Below, piece after piece: positions 8,425 through 19,983 of a DNA stretch of 64,000 bases. Both the position numbers and the translations under genes were made by a program. The stretch spans positions 2,852,001-2,916,000 of the forward strand of contig NZ_CP077079.1 in NCBI RefSeq assembly GCF_019139815.1, given 5' to 3'. Under the pieces are notes generated by a model that saw only the letters and a program-made list of their open reading frames with translations, had not been told where the DNA came from and ran no database searches. This DNA is from Pseudomonas asgharzadehiana. GTDB taxonomy: Bacteria > Pseudomonadota > Gammaproteobacteria > Pseudomonadales > Pseudomonadaceae. Position 1 is the first letter of the stretch; each line of letters begins with the position of its first letter.

Positions 8425-8739
8425 AGGATTACCTGGTGAGCGATTCACACTGAAGTGCGGCTATTTTGCCAACAAATGCCTGAACGCTTCCTAAATAAAA
8501 CTTCATGTTTTGCAGAACCGCCGCCGTTCAATCGCGCGCCCGCTCTCGCCCACGCAGGGCTGGGCGTGGGAATGCATTACGCCCGCCTCACGCTGTCATT
8601 TATTGCAAGTTGCATGGTTCGGGTAAGTTCAATTTAGTTAGGTGGTTGAAATATAAAGGTTTTGTTTTATTTGTCGACTGGCACGGCGCCTGCAATTTGG
8701 AGTGGGTAACACCCTTTTTCTGCCAGGAGCACAACAACA
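8425..8739. other. Intergenic region upstream of the membrane protein
   Basis: About 315 bases separate the response regulator start from the divergent membrane protein gene. Apart from the candidate sigma-54 promoter near its right end and an AT-rich tract at about 8610-8675, I see no gene or repeat in it. Confidence 0.5.
8679..8694 (+). promoter_or_regulatory. Candidate sigma-54 (-24/-12) promoter
   Basis: TGGCACGGCGCCTGCA differs from the consensus TGGCACG-N4-TTGCA at one base (C for T). It keeps the invariant GG (8680-8681) and GC (8692-8693) exactly 10 bases apart. An AT-rich stretch lies just upstream, as expected for an IHF bend. The start codon at 8740 is about 46 bases downstream. 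This is a prediction from sequence only. Confidence 0.5.
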
Positions 8740-9633
8740 ATGATCACATCCTCATCCATGCTGCAAGAATCGAGCACGCGCTCCGGGGTTTCCTGGGGGG
8801 CGATTTTTGCCGGGGCCGCTGCGGCGGCCGCATTGTCCCTGATCCTGGTATTGCTGGGCTTCGGCCTGGGCTTTTCGGCGGTATCGCCGTGGGCCGGCAG
8901 CGGTATCAGCGCAAAGGGGCTGGGCATTTCCACCATTGTTTGGCTGGCGTTTACCCAGATCGTGGCGTCCGGGCTGGGCGGTTACATCGCCGGCCGCTTG
9001 CGCGTGAAGTGGGCCAATATGCATGGCGATGAGGTGTATTTTCGCGACACCGCCCATGGTTTCCTGGCCTGGGCGGTGGCCACGCTGGTGACGGCGACCC
9101 TGGTGGTCGGCTCGGTCAGCAGTGTGGTCGGCGGCGGCGTGCAAGCCGGGGCCAGCGTGGCCTCGGGTGCGGCCCAGGCCGCCGGTACTGCGACGCAGGG
9201 CGTGAAGGGCGACGACTTCGGTTATTACGTCGACAGCTTGTTCCGCGATGATCGCCCCGTGGCCGTCAGCGATGACGCCGCCCATGGCGTGGTCGCGCGG
9301 ATCTTTGCGCGCACCCTGAGCAACGATGGCCAACTCGCCGCTGAAGACCGCGCCTACCTGGCGCAGTTGATCAGCCAACGCACCAACCTCAGCCAGGCCG
9401 ACGCCGAAGCGCGTATCGACAAGGTCTACGGCGACGCCCGTAAAGCCGTCGAAGACGCCAAGCTCAAAGCCAAACAGGCCGCCGACACCGCCGCCAAAGT
9501 CGCGGCCTGGACCGCGCTGTGGATGTTCATCGCCTTGTTGATCGGTGCATTCTTCGCCAGCTTCGCTGCCACCTTCGGCGGTCGTCGTCGCGATGCGGTG
9601 GTGTACGTCGATACCGAAACCTACGTTCGTTAA
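8740..9633 (+). CDS. Conserved membrane protein, three or more transmembrane segments
   Basis: A 297-residue inner-membrane protein of unknown function. Hydrophobic segments are at about 18-47 (alanine/leucine rich), 62-85, 108-133 and 255-280. A long soluble stretch (about 145-250) lies between the third and fourth. It contains an alanine- and lysine-rich amphipathic run (KAVEDAKLKAKQAADTAAK) likely to form a coiled helix. The C-terminus after the last segment is short and basic, then ends VYVDTETYVR. An AGGAG ribosome binding site precedes the ATG. A 24-residue membrane peptide is encoded 30 bases downstream and probably shares the transcript. A candidate sigma-54 promoter lies upstream. 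Similar proteins occur in other pseudomonads as uncharacterised membrane proteins. Confidence 0.85.
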   Translation: MITSSSMLQESSTRSGVSWGAIFAGAAAAAALSLILVLLGFGLGFSAVSPWAGSGISAKGLGISTIVWLAFTQIVASGLGGYIAGRLRVKWANMHGDEVYFRDTAHGFLAWAVATLVTATLVVGSVSSVVGGGVQAGASVASGAAQAAGTATQGVKGDDFGYYVDSLFRDDRPVAVSDDAAHGVVARIFARTLSNDGQLAAEDRAYLAQLISQRTNLSQADAEARIDKVYGDARKAVEDAKLKAKQAADTAAKVAAWTALWMFIALLIGAFFASFAATFGGRRRDAVVYVDTETYVR

Positions 9634-9663
9634 TTCAAGGCCCATTCATTCAAGGAGAGCATC

Positions 9664-9738
9664 ATGCGTTCATTACTTCTGTGGTTCCTCGGCGTGCCGA
9701 TCCCGGTGATCATCCTGATCGCGATCTTCATGCACTGA
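9664..9738 (+). CDS. 24-residue single-span membrane peptide
   Basis: A short gene coding 24 residues that begins MRSLLLWFLGVPIPVIILIA and ends IFMH. It is almost entirely hydrophobic, enough for one membrane span. A strong AAGGAG ribosome binding site lies 6 bases before the ATG. It directly follows the larger membrane protein gene, so the two are likely co-expressed and may interact. No function is known to me. It is easily missed because of its length. Confidence 0.75.
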   Translation: MRSLLLWFLGVPIPVIILIAIFMH

Positions 9739-9764
9739 CCCCGAGCCCCGCGCGGTCCATTTAG

Positions 9765-10673
9765 TCAGTCGTCGAACCCGACTTGCTCGTGGATCTCATC
9801 CACCTTCAACTCCAACCGGTACGCCACCGCAATAAATAACGCCTGGCACAGGCACAGGGTGGCGCTCAACGAGCGGAAGGCAAACGACGAGCCTTCGTTC
9901 ACCAACAGCACCGCATTCGCCCGCTTGGCCAGGGGCGACAGGTTGCTGTCGGTGATGATCAGGGTCTTGGCCTGGTGATGCTGGGCGATGCGCAGGCAGT
10001 GCTGGGTTTCTTTGCCGTAGGGCGTGAAGCTGATGGCGATCACCAGGTCATTGGCGCGCACGCTGCGCATCTGTTCGCGGTAGCTGCCGCCCAGCCCAGA
10101 GATCAGGTGAATGCGTTTGTTGGTGTGCTGCAGGTTGTAGACCAGGTAGTCCGCTACCGCAAAGGAGCGGCGCACACCAACCACATAGATATTGTCGGCG
10201 TTGACCACCAGGTCCACGGCCTTGTCGAACGCCACGTCATCCAGTTCCAGCCCCAGGCGCTCGATGCCCGACAGCGTGGCGTTGACGCATTCGCGCGCCA
10301 GGTCGCCGCCGCTGGCCTTCTGGGATTTATTGGCGATCATGCTGCGGATGCGTTGCTGGTAGTTCTGCACCGGCGTGGTCTTGTGGGTGTAGGCCTCGCG
10401 AAACAGTGCCTGCATCTCGCTGAACCCGCTGAACCCGAATCGCTGGGAAAACCGCACGATGGCCGAGGGGTGTACTTCGCATTCGCGGGCGATGTCGCTG
10501 ATGCGGTCGACCATGATCCGGTCGCTTTGTTGGCTCATGTAGCTGGCGATGCGCTTGAGTTGGCGGGGCAGGCTTTCGTATTCGTCGGTGATCAGCTGCA
10601 ACAGGCGTTCGGCATTGATCGGAGGGCTGGCGAGGGGGGCTTCCAGGGTGGTCTCGGGATCGGTGCGGGACAT
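9765..10673 (-). CDS. iolR: RpiR-family repressor of the inositol genes
   Basis: A 302-residue RpiR-type regulator starting MSRTDPETT; GAAGGA lies upstream of this ATG. Longer in-frame starts give non-family residues. The N-terminal HTH_6 domain (about 28-105) contains ISDIARECEVHPSAIVRFSQRFGFSGFSEMQALFRE. The C-terminal SIS sugar-phosphate isomerase-like domain (about 150-275) has VVGVRRSFAVADYL and LVIAISFTPYGKET and would bind a phosphorylated inositol intermediate. It is divergent from the iolC-led catabolic operon. In rhizobia, RpiR-type IolR represses iol genes through GGAA-N6-TTCC sites, as I recall. Two such palindromes occur in this locus (10819 and 19699). I assign the symbol from this context. 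Confidence 0.88.
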   Translation of the reverse strand: MSRTDPETTLEAPLASPPINAERLLQLITDEYESLPRQLKRIASYMSQQSDRIMVDRISDIARECEVHPSAIVRFSQRFGFSGFSEMQALFREAYTHKTTPVQNYQQRIRSMIANKSQKASGGDLARECVNATLSGIERLGLELDDVAFDKAVDLVVNADNIYVVGVRRSFAVADYLVYNLQHTNKRIHLISGLGGSYREQMRSVRANDLVIAISFTPYGKETQHCLRIAQHHQAKTLIITDSNLSPLAKRANAVLLVNEGSSFAFRSLSATLCLCQALFIAVAYRLELKVDEIHEQVGFDD

Positions 10674-10818
10674 GGGCAATCCTTCTGGCGTGTTCGTCTG
10701 ATGCGCTGATGGGTGGCGCAAGTCTACAGGGTAGGCGCAAAAAAATACCCCGGCATCACGGCCCCCGTGGCCTGCTGAAACGATGCACGGCGGCTGGCGT
10801 GCCATTATGCCGGCTTAT

Positions 10819-10834
10819 TGGAAAAAATATTCCA
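10819..10834. promoter_or_regulatory. Predicted IolR operator upstream of iolC
   Basis: TGGAAAAAATATTCCA is a 16-base palindrome of form GGAA-N6-TTCC in the iolR-iolC divergent spacer. A degenerate second copy, TGGAATAAATATT, starts at 10848, 29 bases on, roughly three helical turns. The matching palindrome before the transporter genes is at 19699. Confidence 0.65.
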
Positions 10835-10957
10835 CTAAAAATAATTCTGGAATAAATATTGATTGGCGTCGCTGAACGTTCTAGTCTGCTCCCACCAAGA
10901 GCGTTTGCCGTCGCCACGGCGGCACAACGCAGGCTGATAAAAATAACAGGAGCCAGC

Positions 10958-12895
10958 ATGGGCCAGACTCGTTTTGCCAGTGGGCGTCAATTGGATCTGA
11001 TTTGCCTCGGGCGCCTGGGCGTCGACCTCTACGCACAGCAAGTGGGTGCGCGGCTTGAGGACGTGTCCAGCTTCGCCAAGTACCTCGGCGGGTCGTCCGC
11101 CAATATCGCCTTCGGCACCGCGCGGCTGGGGCTCAAGTCGGCGATGCTCAGCCGTGTGGGCGACGACCATATGGGGCGTTTCCTGGTGGAATCCCTGGCC
11201 CGCGAAGGTTGCGACGTCAGCGGCATCAAGGTCGACCCGGAACGCCTCACCGCCCTGGTGTTGCTGGGCCTCAAGGACCGCGAAACCTTCCCCTTGGTGT
11301 TTTACCGCGAAAACTGCGCCGACATGGCCCTGCGCGCCGAGGACATCAGCGAAGCCTTTATCGCCTCCAGCAAAGCGCTGCTGATCACCGGCACGCATTT
11401 TTCTACCGACAACGTGTACAAGGCCAGCATCCAGGCCCTGGACTACGCCGCCAAACACAACGTCAAGCGCGTGCTGGACATCGACTACCGCCCGGTGCTG
11501 TGGGGCTTGGCGGGCAAGGCCGACGGTGAAACCCGTTTTGTCGCCGACCAGACGGTCAGCGCGCATGTGCAGAAGATCCTGCCGCGTTTCGACTTGATCG
11601 TGGGCACCGAAGAAGAATTCCTGATCGCCGGCGGCAGTGAAGACCTGCTCACCGCGCTGCGTACCGTGCGCGAAATCACCCCGGCTACGTTGGTCGTCAA
11701 GCTCGGCCCGCAGGGCTGCACGGTGATTCACGGGGCGATTCCTGCGCGCCTGGAAGACGGCGCGATCTACCCCGGTGTGCGCGTGGAGGTGCTTAACGTG
11801 CTGGGCGCTGGTGATGCGTTCATGTCGGGCTTTCTCAGTGGTTGGCTCAACGACGCCAGCGATGAGCGTTGCAGCCAACTGGCCAACGCCTGCGGTGGCC
11901 TGGTGGTGTCGCGCCACGCCTGCGCCCCGGCGATGCCAACCCCGGCCGAGCTGGATTATCTGTTCAACAGCCCGGTGCCGATCACCCGGCCCGACCAGGA
12001 CGTGACCCTGCAGCGACTGCATCGCGTCAGCGTGCCGCGCAAGGCCTGGAAGCAACTGTTCATCTTCGCGTTTGACCACCGCTGGCAATTGGTCGACCTG
12101 GCGCAACGCGGCGGCCAGGACCCGGCGCGTATCAGCGATATCAAGCAGCTGTTTATCCAGGCCATCGAACGTGTGCAACACAAGCTCGCCGAGCAGGGCG
12201 TTGACGCCGACGTGGGCCTGTTGGCCGACCAGCGCTTCGGCCAGGACGCGCTCAACGCCGCCAGCGGTCGCGGCTGGTGGGTCGCGCGCCCGGTTGAGGT
12301 TCAGAACTCGCGCCCGCTGGCCTTCGAGCACGGCCGTTCGATTGGCAGCAATCTGATCGCCTGGCCCCAGGAGCAGATCATCAAGTGCCTGGTGCAATAC
12401 CATCCCGACGACGAGCCCATGCTGCGCCTGGAACAGGAGGCGCAACTCAAGGCGGTGTACGACGCCTCTGTGGTCAGCGGTCATGAACTGCTGCTGGAAG
12501 TCATCCCGCCCAAGGATCATCCGTCCACCTACCCGGACGTGCTCTACCGCAGCCTCAAGCGCTTGTACAACCTGGGCATCTACCCGGCGTGGTGGAAGAT
12601 CGAAGCGCAGACGGCCGAGGAGTGGACACGACTCGATGCGCTGATCAACGAGCGCGACCCGTATTGCCGTGGCGTGGTGCTGCTGGGGCTCAACGCCTCG
12701 CCGGAATGCTTGGCCGACGGCTTTCGGCAAGCACGCCTGAGCACTACCTGCCGAGGGTTTGCCGTGGGTCGCACGATCTTCCAGGAGCCGAGCAAGGCGT
12801 GGATGGCGGGGCAGATCGATGATGAAACCCTGGTCCAGCAGGTGCAGGCCACGTTCGAACAGCTTATCAACGCCTGGCGCAGTGCCCGAGGCTGA
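10958..12895 (+). CDS. iolC: Bifunctional 5-dehydro-2-deoxygluconokinase / DUF2090 aldolase domain
   Basis: A 645-residue two-domain protein. Residues about 10-330 are a PfkB-family kinase, with the N-terminal GGSSANIAFGTARLG block and the C-terminal NVLGAGDAFMSGFLSG signature carrying the catalytic aspartate near residue 286. This is IolC, which phosphorylates 2-deoxy-5-keto-gluconate. Residues about 345-640 are a DUF2090 domain (FIFAFDHRWQLVDLA, LLLEVIPPK, IYPAWWKIE, GRTIFQEPSKAW) of TIM-barrel aldolase type. It is thought to do the IolJ step, splitting the phosphorylated product into malonate semialdehyde and DHAP. No separate iolJ is present here, which fits. ATG 10958 follows AGGAG. A REP hairpin separates it from iolE. 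Confidence 0.93.
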   Translation: MGQTRFASGRQLDLICLGRLGVDLYAQQVGARLEDVSSFAKYLGGSSANIAFGTARLGLKSAMLSRVGDDHMGRFLVESLAREGCDVSGIKVDPERLTALVLLGLKDRETFPLVFYRENCADMALRAEDISEAFIASSKALLITGTHFSTDNVYKASIQALDYAAKHNVKRVLDIDYRPVLWGLAGKADGETRFVADQTVSAHVQKILPRFDLIVGTEEEFLIAGGSEDLLTALRTVREITPATLVVKLGPQGCTVIHGAIPARLEDGAIYPGVRVEVLNVLGAGDAFMSGFLSGWLNDASDERCSQLANACGGLVVSRHACAPAMPTPAELDYLFNSPVPITRPDQDVTLQRLHRVSVPRKAWKQLFIFAFDHRWQLVDLAQRGGQDPARISDIKQLFIQAIERVQHKLAEQGVDADVGLLADQRFGQDALNAASGRGWWVARPVEVQNSRPLAFEHGRSIGSNLIAWPQEQIIKCLVQYHPDDEPMLRLEQEAQLKAVYDASVVSGHELLLEVIPPKDHPSTYPDVLYRSLKRLYNLGIYPAWWKIEAQTAEEWTRLDALINERDPYCRGVVLLGLNASPECLADGFRQARLSTTCRGFAVGRTIFQEPSKAWMAGQIDDETLVQQVQATFEQLINAWRSARG

Positions 12896-12926
12896 ACACC
12901 GCTCTACAGGTGCAATGCAATCAAAT

Positions 12927-12952
12927 GTGGGAGGGAGCAAGCCCCCTCCCAC
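12927..12952. repeat. REP hairpin inside the iol operon
   Basis: Perfect outer arms GTGGGAGGG and CCCTCCCAC surround a short loop. It lies between iolC and iolE, where it may stabilise or attenuate the transcript. Confidence 0.85.
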
Positions 12953-13001
12953 ATAAAGCAGATCCAAGCGATCTCAGGTAAAACAACAAAAAGGTGCAGC
13001 C

Positions 13002-13895
13002 ATGCCCGCAATCCGAATTGGCATCAACCCGATCTCCTGGAGCAACGACGACCTGCCGGCCCTGGGTGGTGAAACGCCGCTGAGCACCGCCTTGAGCGAA
13101 GGCAAGGAGATCGGCTACGAAGGTTTTGAACTCAACGGCAAGTTCCCCAAGGATGCCAAGGGCGTGAGCGAGGTACTGCGCCCCTATGACCTGGCGCTGG
13201 TCTCCGGCTGGTATTCCAGCCGCCTGGCGCGGCGTTCGGTGGCCGAGGAAATCGACGCGATTGCCGGCCATATCGAGTTACTCAAACACAACGGCGCCAC
13301 GGTGCTGGTGTACGGCGAGGTGGCCGATTCGATCCAGGGCTCGCGCATTCGCCTGATCGAACGCCCGCGTTTTCACAGCGAGCAGGCCTGGCAGGACTAC
13401 GCCGACAAGCTCACGGAACTGGCGCGCTTTACCCTGTCCCAGGGCGTGCGCCTGGCGTACCACCACCATATGGGGGCCTACGTCGAGTCCCCCGAAGACA
13501 TCGACCAACTGATGCGGCGAACGGGGCCGGAAGTCGGTCTGTTGTTCGACTCGGGCCACTGCTACATGGGCGGCGGCGAGCCTCTCCAAGTGCTGCGCAC
13601 GCATATCGAGCGCGTCTGCCACGTGCATTTCAAGGACGTGCGCAAGCCCGTGGTGCAACTGGCGCGCAACCAGATGTGGAGCTTCCCCGATTGCATCGTC
13701 AACGGCACCTTCACGGTGCCCGGCGATGGCGATATCGACTTTGCCGAGCTGCTCGATGTGCTGCTGGCCGCGCGATACAAGGGTTGGCTGGTGGTGGAAG
13801 CCGAGCAGGACCCGGCCGTGGCGCCCAGCTATATCTACGCGAAAAAGGGTTACGACACCTTGCGCGCTCTGCTCAATGAGAGGACCCAACCATGA
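13002..13895 (+). CDS. iolE: myo-Inosose-2 dehydratase
   Basis: A 297-residue TIM-barrel enzyme of the AP-endonuclease-2 / xylose-isomerase-like superfamily. It removes water from 2-keto-myo-inositol (scyllo-inosose) to give the diketone that IolD hydrolyses. Characteristic parts are GINPISWSNDDLP at the start, GYEGFELNGKFP, LAYHHHMGAYVES with metal-site histidines, LLFDSGHCYMGGG, VCHVHFKDVR and VVEAEQDP, which supply divalent-metal ligands on barrel strands. AAGGTG precedes the ATG. Its stop overlaps the iolB start by 4 bases, so the two are coupled. Confidence 0.96.
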   Translation: MPAIRIGINPISWSNDDLPALGGETPLSTALSEGKEIGYEGFELNGKFPKDAKGVSEVLRPYDLALVSGWYSSRLARRSVAEEIDAIAGHIELLKHNGATVLVYGEVADSIQGSRIRLIERPRFHSEQAWQDYADKLTELARFTLSQGVRLAYHHHMGAYVESPEDIDQLMRRTGPEVGLLFDSGHCYMGGGEPLQVLRTHIERVCHVHFKDVRKPVVQLARNQMWSFPDCIVNGTFTVPGDGDIDFAELLDVLLAARYKGWLVVEAEQDPAVAPSYIYAKKGYDTLRALLNERTQP

Positions 13896-14680
13896 GCTTG
13901 TTGGTTAAAAGCAGCAAACGCGGGCAGACCATGGTTGCCCTGGAACAAGGGCGCCTTGAGTACGTCGGTTTCAGTGCCTACCGCTTGAGCCTGGGCGAAA
14001 CGCTGCCGGTCAGCGCCGGCGACAAGGAGCTGTGCCTGGTACTGCTCAGCGGCCGGGTGAATATCGAAGGCGAAGGGTTCAACTGGCAGAACCTCGGTGA
14101 TCGCCAGTCGGTATTTGAAGACAAGTCGCCGTTCGCCGCCTACCTGCCGCCTGGCACCTCGGCCCAGGTTACCGCCTTGAGCGACGTGCAGATTGCGGTG
14201 TGCGCCGCGCCCGGTACGCAGGGTTACGAACCACGCCTGATCCGCCCCCAAGACTGCAAGCGCAGTGTGCGCGGCAAAGGCGCCAACACGCGTTATGTGT
14301 GCGACATCCTGCCCGACAGCGAGCCGGCCCATTCGCTGCTGGTGGTGGAAGTGCGCACGCCGTCGGGGCATTCATCGAGCTACCCGCCGCACAAGCACGA
14401 CACCGACGACCTGCCGCACCAGAGCTTCCTGGAAGAGACCTACTACCACCAGGTCAACCCGCCCCAGGGCTTCGTGTTCCAGCGGGTGTACACCGACGAT
14501 CGCAGCATCGACCAGGCCATGGCGGTGGAAAACAGCGACCTGGTGGTGGTGCCCAAGGGTTATCACCCGGTCAGCGTGCCGTATGGCTACGAATCTTATT
14601 ACCTCAACGTCATGGCCGGCCCCAAGCGTGCCTGGCACTTTCACAACGACCCGCAGCACAGCTGGCTGCTGGACCTTTAA
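13892..14680 (+). CDS. iolB: 5-Deoxy-glucuronate isomerase
   Basis: A 262-residue bicupin of the IolB family. It converts 5-deoxy-D-glucuronate from IolD into 2-deoxy-5-keto-gluconate for IolC. The second cupin carries the metal site in PPHKHDTDDLPHQSFLEETYYHQVNPPQG, with histidines and a glutamate as ligands. VVPKGYHPVSVPYGY and the AGPKRAWHFHNDP end are also family hallmarks. The ATG overlaps the iolE stop (ATGA), showing translational coupling. Length and domain layout are normal. Confidence 0.96.
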   Translation: MSLLVKSSKRGQTMVALEQGRLEYVGFSAYRLSLGETLPVSAGDKELCLVLLSGRVNIEGEGFNWQNLGDRQSVFEDKSPFAAYLPPGTSAQVTALSDVQIAVCAAPGTQGYEPRLIRPQDCKRSVRGKGANTRYVCDILPDSEPAHSLLVVEVRTPSGHSSSYPPHKHDTDDLPHQSFLEETYYHQVNPPQGFVFQRVYTDDRSIDQAMAVENSDLVVVPKGYHPVSVPYGYESYYLNVMAGPKRAWHFHNDPQHSWLLDL

Positions 14681-14706
14681 GCGGTTTTGGACGGAGAACA
14701 ACAACA

Positions 14707-15522
14707 ATGAAGTCGCCTCTACGTTTTGCCCTTAACCGCATGGTCGCGCCCAACCTGTCCCTGCCGGACTTCATCGGCTTGGCGGTTGCGCTCAAGTGCG
14801 ACGCCATCGAGATCCGCAATGACCTCGCAGACCGTCAAATCGAATACGGCACGCCCGCCAGCCGCGTGCGTGAGTTATGCGCGGCGCAGGGCATTACGGT
14901 GCTGTCGATCAACGCGCTGTACCCCTTTGACGTCTGGAACGACGAACGCCGCGCCCAGGCGATCGAGCTGGCCACCTATGCCCGTGAATGCGGTGCCCAA
15001 GGCCTGGTGATGTGCCCGTTCAATGAGCCCGGCGACACGCGCAATGAGGCGCAGCGCGCCGCCGGTTTGCGCACCGCCTTGAGCGAGCTGGCGCCGATCC
15101 TGCGCGAGTATGGGCTTCTGGGTTTCGTCGAGCCCCTGGGGTTCGAAGAATGTTCGATGCGCCGCAAACGCGTGGCGGTGGACGCGATCCAGTCCATCGG
15201 TGGCCTGGACGTGTTCCGCCTGGTCCATGACACGTTCCACCATCACTTGGCCGGCGAGCAGGAGTTCTTCCCGCAACTGACCGGCCTGGTCCATATCTCC
15301 GGCGTGGAAGATGCCCAGGCGCCGCTCAACTCGATCCGTGACGGCCACCGCGTACTGGTGGGCGAGGGCGATATTCTTGGCAATGCCGCACAGATCGACA
15401 CCTTGCTCAGCACCGGCTACAGCGGCTACCTGTCGTTCGAGCCGTTCGCGAAAAGTGTGCATGAGTTGGCGGATATCCAGCAGGCCTTGGGCGCAAGCAT
15501 TGCCCACCTGCAAAAACGTTAA
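14707..15522 (+). CDS. iolI: Inosose isomerase-like TIM-barrel protein
   Basis: A 271-residue xylose-isomerase-like TIM-barrel protein starting [20 protein letters not shown]. IolI interconverts 2-keto-myo-inositol and 1-keto-D-chiro-inositol. This allows growth on chiro-inositol or shunts intermediates. Metal ligand motifs visible are [26 protein letters not shown] and LSFEPF. It lies between iolB and iolD with a 26-base gap and a GGAG ribosome binding site. I name it from family resemblance plus position; other sugar-phosphate isomerases share the fold. Confidence 0.9.
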   Translation: MKSPLRFALNRMVAPNLSLPDFIGLAVALKCDAIEIRNDLADRQIEYGTPASRVRELCAAQGITVLSINALYPFDVWNDERRAQAIELATYARECGAQGLVMCPFNEPGDTRNEAQRAAGLRTALSELAPILREYGLLGFVEPLGFEECSMRRKRVAVDAIQSIGGLDVFRLVHDTFHHHLAGEQEFFPQLTGLVHISGVEDAQAPLNSIRDGHRVLVGEGDILGNAAQIDTLLSTGYSGYLSFEPFAKSVHELADIQQALGASIAHLQKR

Positions 15523-15532
15523 GGGGGGCGAC

Positions 15533-18494
<2,962 letters not shown>

Positions 18495-18524
18495 TCGCAA
18501 ATCCACAGGTGGAATGCAGTCGGT

Positions 18525-18611
18525 GTGGGAGGGGGCTTGCCTCCGATGGCGGTGGGTCAGATAAATTTTTTTTGACTGACACACTGTTATCGGGGGCAAG
18601 CCCCCTCCCAC
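18525..18611. repeat. REPIN between iolG and the second oxidoreductase gene
   Basis: Outer arms GTGGGAGGGGGCTTGC and GCAAGCCCCCTCCCAC flank an inner pair, GGTGGGTCAG and CTGACACAC, around an A/T-rich loop. This is the standard (short-arm) REPIN form of the window. Confidence 0.85.
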
Positions 18612-18649
18612 ATTTGACTCGGTTTCCACTTCTAAGAAGGAGTGAGTTC

Positions 18650-19696
18650 ATGCGAATCGGACTAGTCGGCTACGGCCATGGAGGGCGCTTTTTTCATGCG
18701 CCGCTGATTGCAACACTGCCCGGCGCCACGTTTGTTGGCGTCGTCACCCGTTCCCCCGAGCGCCGCCAACAGTTGAATACCGACCACCCCGGCCTCCAAG
18801 CCTTCGACTGCATCGGCCAGATCGTCGAAGCCGGGGTCGACGCCCTCGTTATCTCTACCACTCTCAAAGGCCGCCCGGCGCTGGTGCTGGAAGCCATCGA
18901 ACATGGCCTGGCGGTGGTCAGCGACAAACCCTTCGCCGCCAACGCCGAACAGGCCCATGCACTGATCATTGCCGCCGAGCGCCATGAAGTGTTGCTGAGC
19001 GTCTACCAGAACCGGCGTTGGGACTCGGATTACCTGACCCTGCGCAAGCTCATCGACGCCGGTGCCCTGGGCACCATTACCCGGTTTGAGTCGCGGGTGG
19101 AACGCTACAGCCCGCAAGCGGTGGGCAACGCCAGCGGCGGTGGCTGGCTGCGCGATTTGGGCAGCCACCTGGTGGACCAGGCGCTGCAATTGTTCGGCCC
19201 GGTGGACCGGGTGTTCGCGCAGTTGCACTACACGGCCGAACACCCCAGCGTCGACCACGGTTTTTTCGTGTCCCTGACCCACGCCAACGGGGTGATTTCC
19301 CACCTGTGGGGCAATGCCCTGCAAAACAGCCAGGCCCCGCGTTTTCGCGTCAGTGGCAGTGCGGGCTGTTACACCGTGGAGGGGCTCGACGGTCAGGAAG
19401 AAGCGCTGATGGCCGGCAAATCACCGAAAACCGAAGGCGAGCACTGGGGCGCTGAAGAGCATCGCCGTTGGGGCTGGTTCGAACACGGCGGGGAGCGCGA
19501 GCGGGTGCCGTCGGAGAAAGGTTGCTGGACGCAGTTCTATCGCCAGTTGCAAGCCGCTGTGCAAGGGCAGGGCGTGTTGCCCGTGAGCGCCTATGACGCC
19601 CTGGAAACCACCCGTATATTGGACGCCGCACGCCTGAGCGCCGAGCGCCAGCAGGTGGTTTCAACAAAAATAGAATTAAATTCTAAAACAAGTTGA
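18650..19696 (+). CDS. Gfo/Idh/MocA-family oxidoreductase of the iol locus
   Basis: A 348-residue NAD(P)-dependent oxidoreductase starting MRIGLVGYGHGGRFFHAPLI, with AAGGAG upstream. The Rossmann motif GYGHGGRFF, the lysine motif SDKPFAAN and GSHLVDQALQLFG in the second domain are all present. YQNRRWDSDYLTLR is typical of MocA/YvaA-like members, some of which act on inositols or inosose. Its place in the iol cluster suggests it oxidises another inositol isomer (for example scyllo-inositol) or a side product. The precise substrate is not readable from sequence. The final codons overlap AT-rich palindromic DNA leading to the transporter promoter. Confidence 0.88.
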   Translation: MRIGLVGYGHGGRFFHAPLIATLPGATFVGVVTRSPERRQQLNTDHPGLQAFDCIGQIVEAGVDALVISTTLKGRPALVLEAIEHGLAVVSDKPFAANAEQAHALIIAAERHEVLLSVYQNRRWDSDYLTLRKLIDAGALGTITRFESRVERYSPQAVGNASGGGWLRDLGSHLVDQALQLFGPVDRVFAQLHYTAEHPSVDHGFFVSLTHANGVISHLWGNALQNSQAPRFRVSGSAGCYTVEGLDGQEEALMAGKSPKTEGEHWGAEEHRRWGWFEHGGERERVPSEKGCWTQFYRQLQAAVQGQGVLPVSAYDALETTRILDAARLSAERQQVVSTKIELNSKTS

Positions 19697-19698
19697 TA

Positions 19699-19714
19699 TG
19701 GAAATTATTTTCCA
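19699..19714. promoter_or_regulatory. Predicted IolR operator upstream of the ABC importer
   Basis: TGGAAATTATTTTCCA is a 16-base palindrome with the same GGAA-N6-TTCC form as the site at 10819. Immediately before it, a second AT palindrome, TAGAATTAAATTCTA (19671-19685), lies in the 3' end of the oxidoreductase gene. Confidence 0.65.
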
Positions 19715-19806
19715 ATAAAGTCTTTTCCAGGTTGCATAAAGTACGTCTGGGCCCGATCCCCGGCGACTCAACAAAAACAAGATCAAAAACAACCAGGTAC
19801 CGTCAG

Positions 19807-19983
19807 ATGAAAATCTTCAACGCTGTACTGCGAGTTTTACGCCCCGCCCAAACGCCCCGCGCTCTGCCCCGCGCCCGGCCGTTCTACTTCTCCTTCCTTA
19901 ATGTGCTGTGCGTCGAAAACCACGGCGCGCTGGTCTGCTGCATTCCCGGCGCACCGGTCGTGCGACTGCCCGCCGAGCGCTGA
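19807..19983 (+). CDS. Possible small ORF in the transporter leader
   Basis: A 58-codon open frame beginning MKIFNAVLRVLRP and ending PVVRLPAER, arginine- and proline-rich with two adjacent cysteines. It sits in the 351-base leader between the oxidoreductase and the binding-protein gene. Only a weak AGGT precedes it. Directly after it comes a 13-base tandem repeat (TGATAAACGCAAC at 19981 and 19997). It may be a real small protein or a leader peptide, or chance. I do not recognise it. Confidence 0.3.
   Translation: MKIFNAVLRVLRPAQTPRALPRARPFYFSFLNVLCVENHGALVCCIPGAPVVRLPAER

Noticed and set aside
8455..8637. 60-codon plus-strand frame before the membrane protein
   Set aside because: No ribosome binding site and no family features; it lies in the regulatory spacer.
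10835..12967. Very long open frame on the minus strand opposite iolC
   Set aside because: It mirrors iolC in a GC-rich region, has histidine/glutamine-rich low-complexity composition and no family features. The plus-strand kinase/aldolase is clearly the gene.
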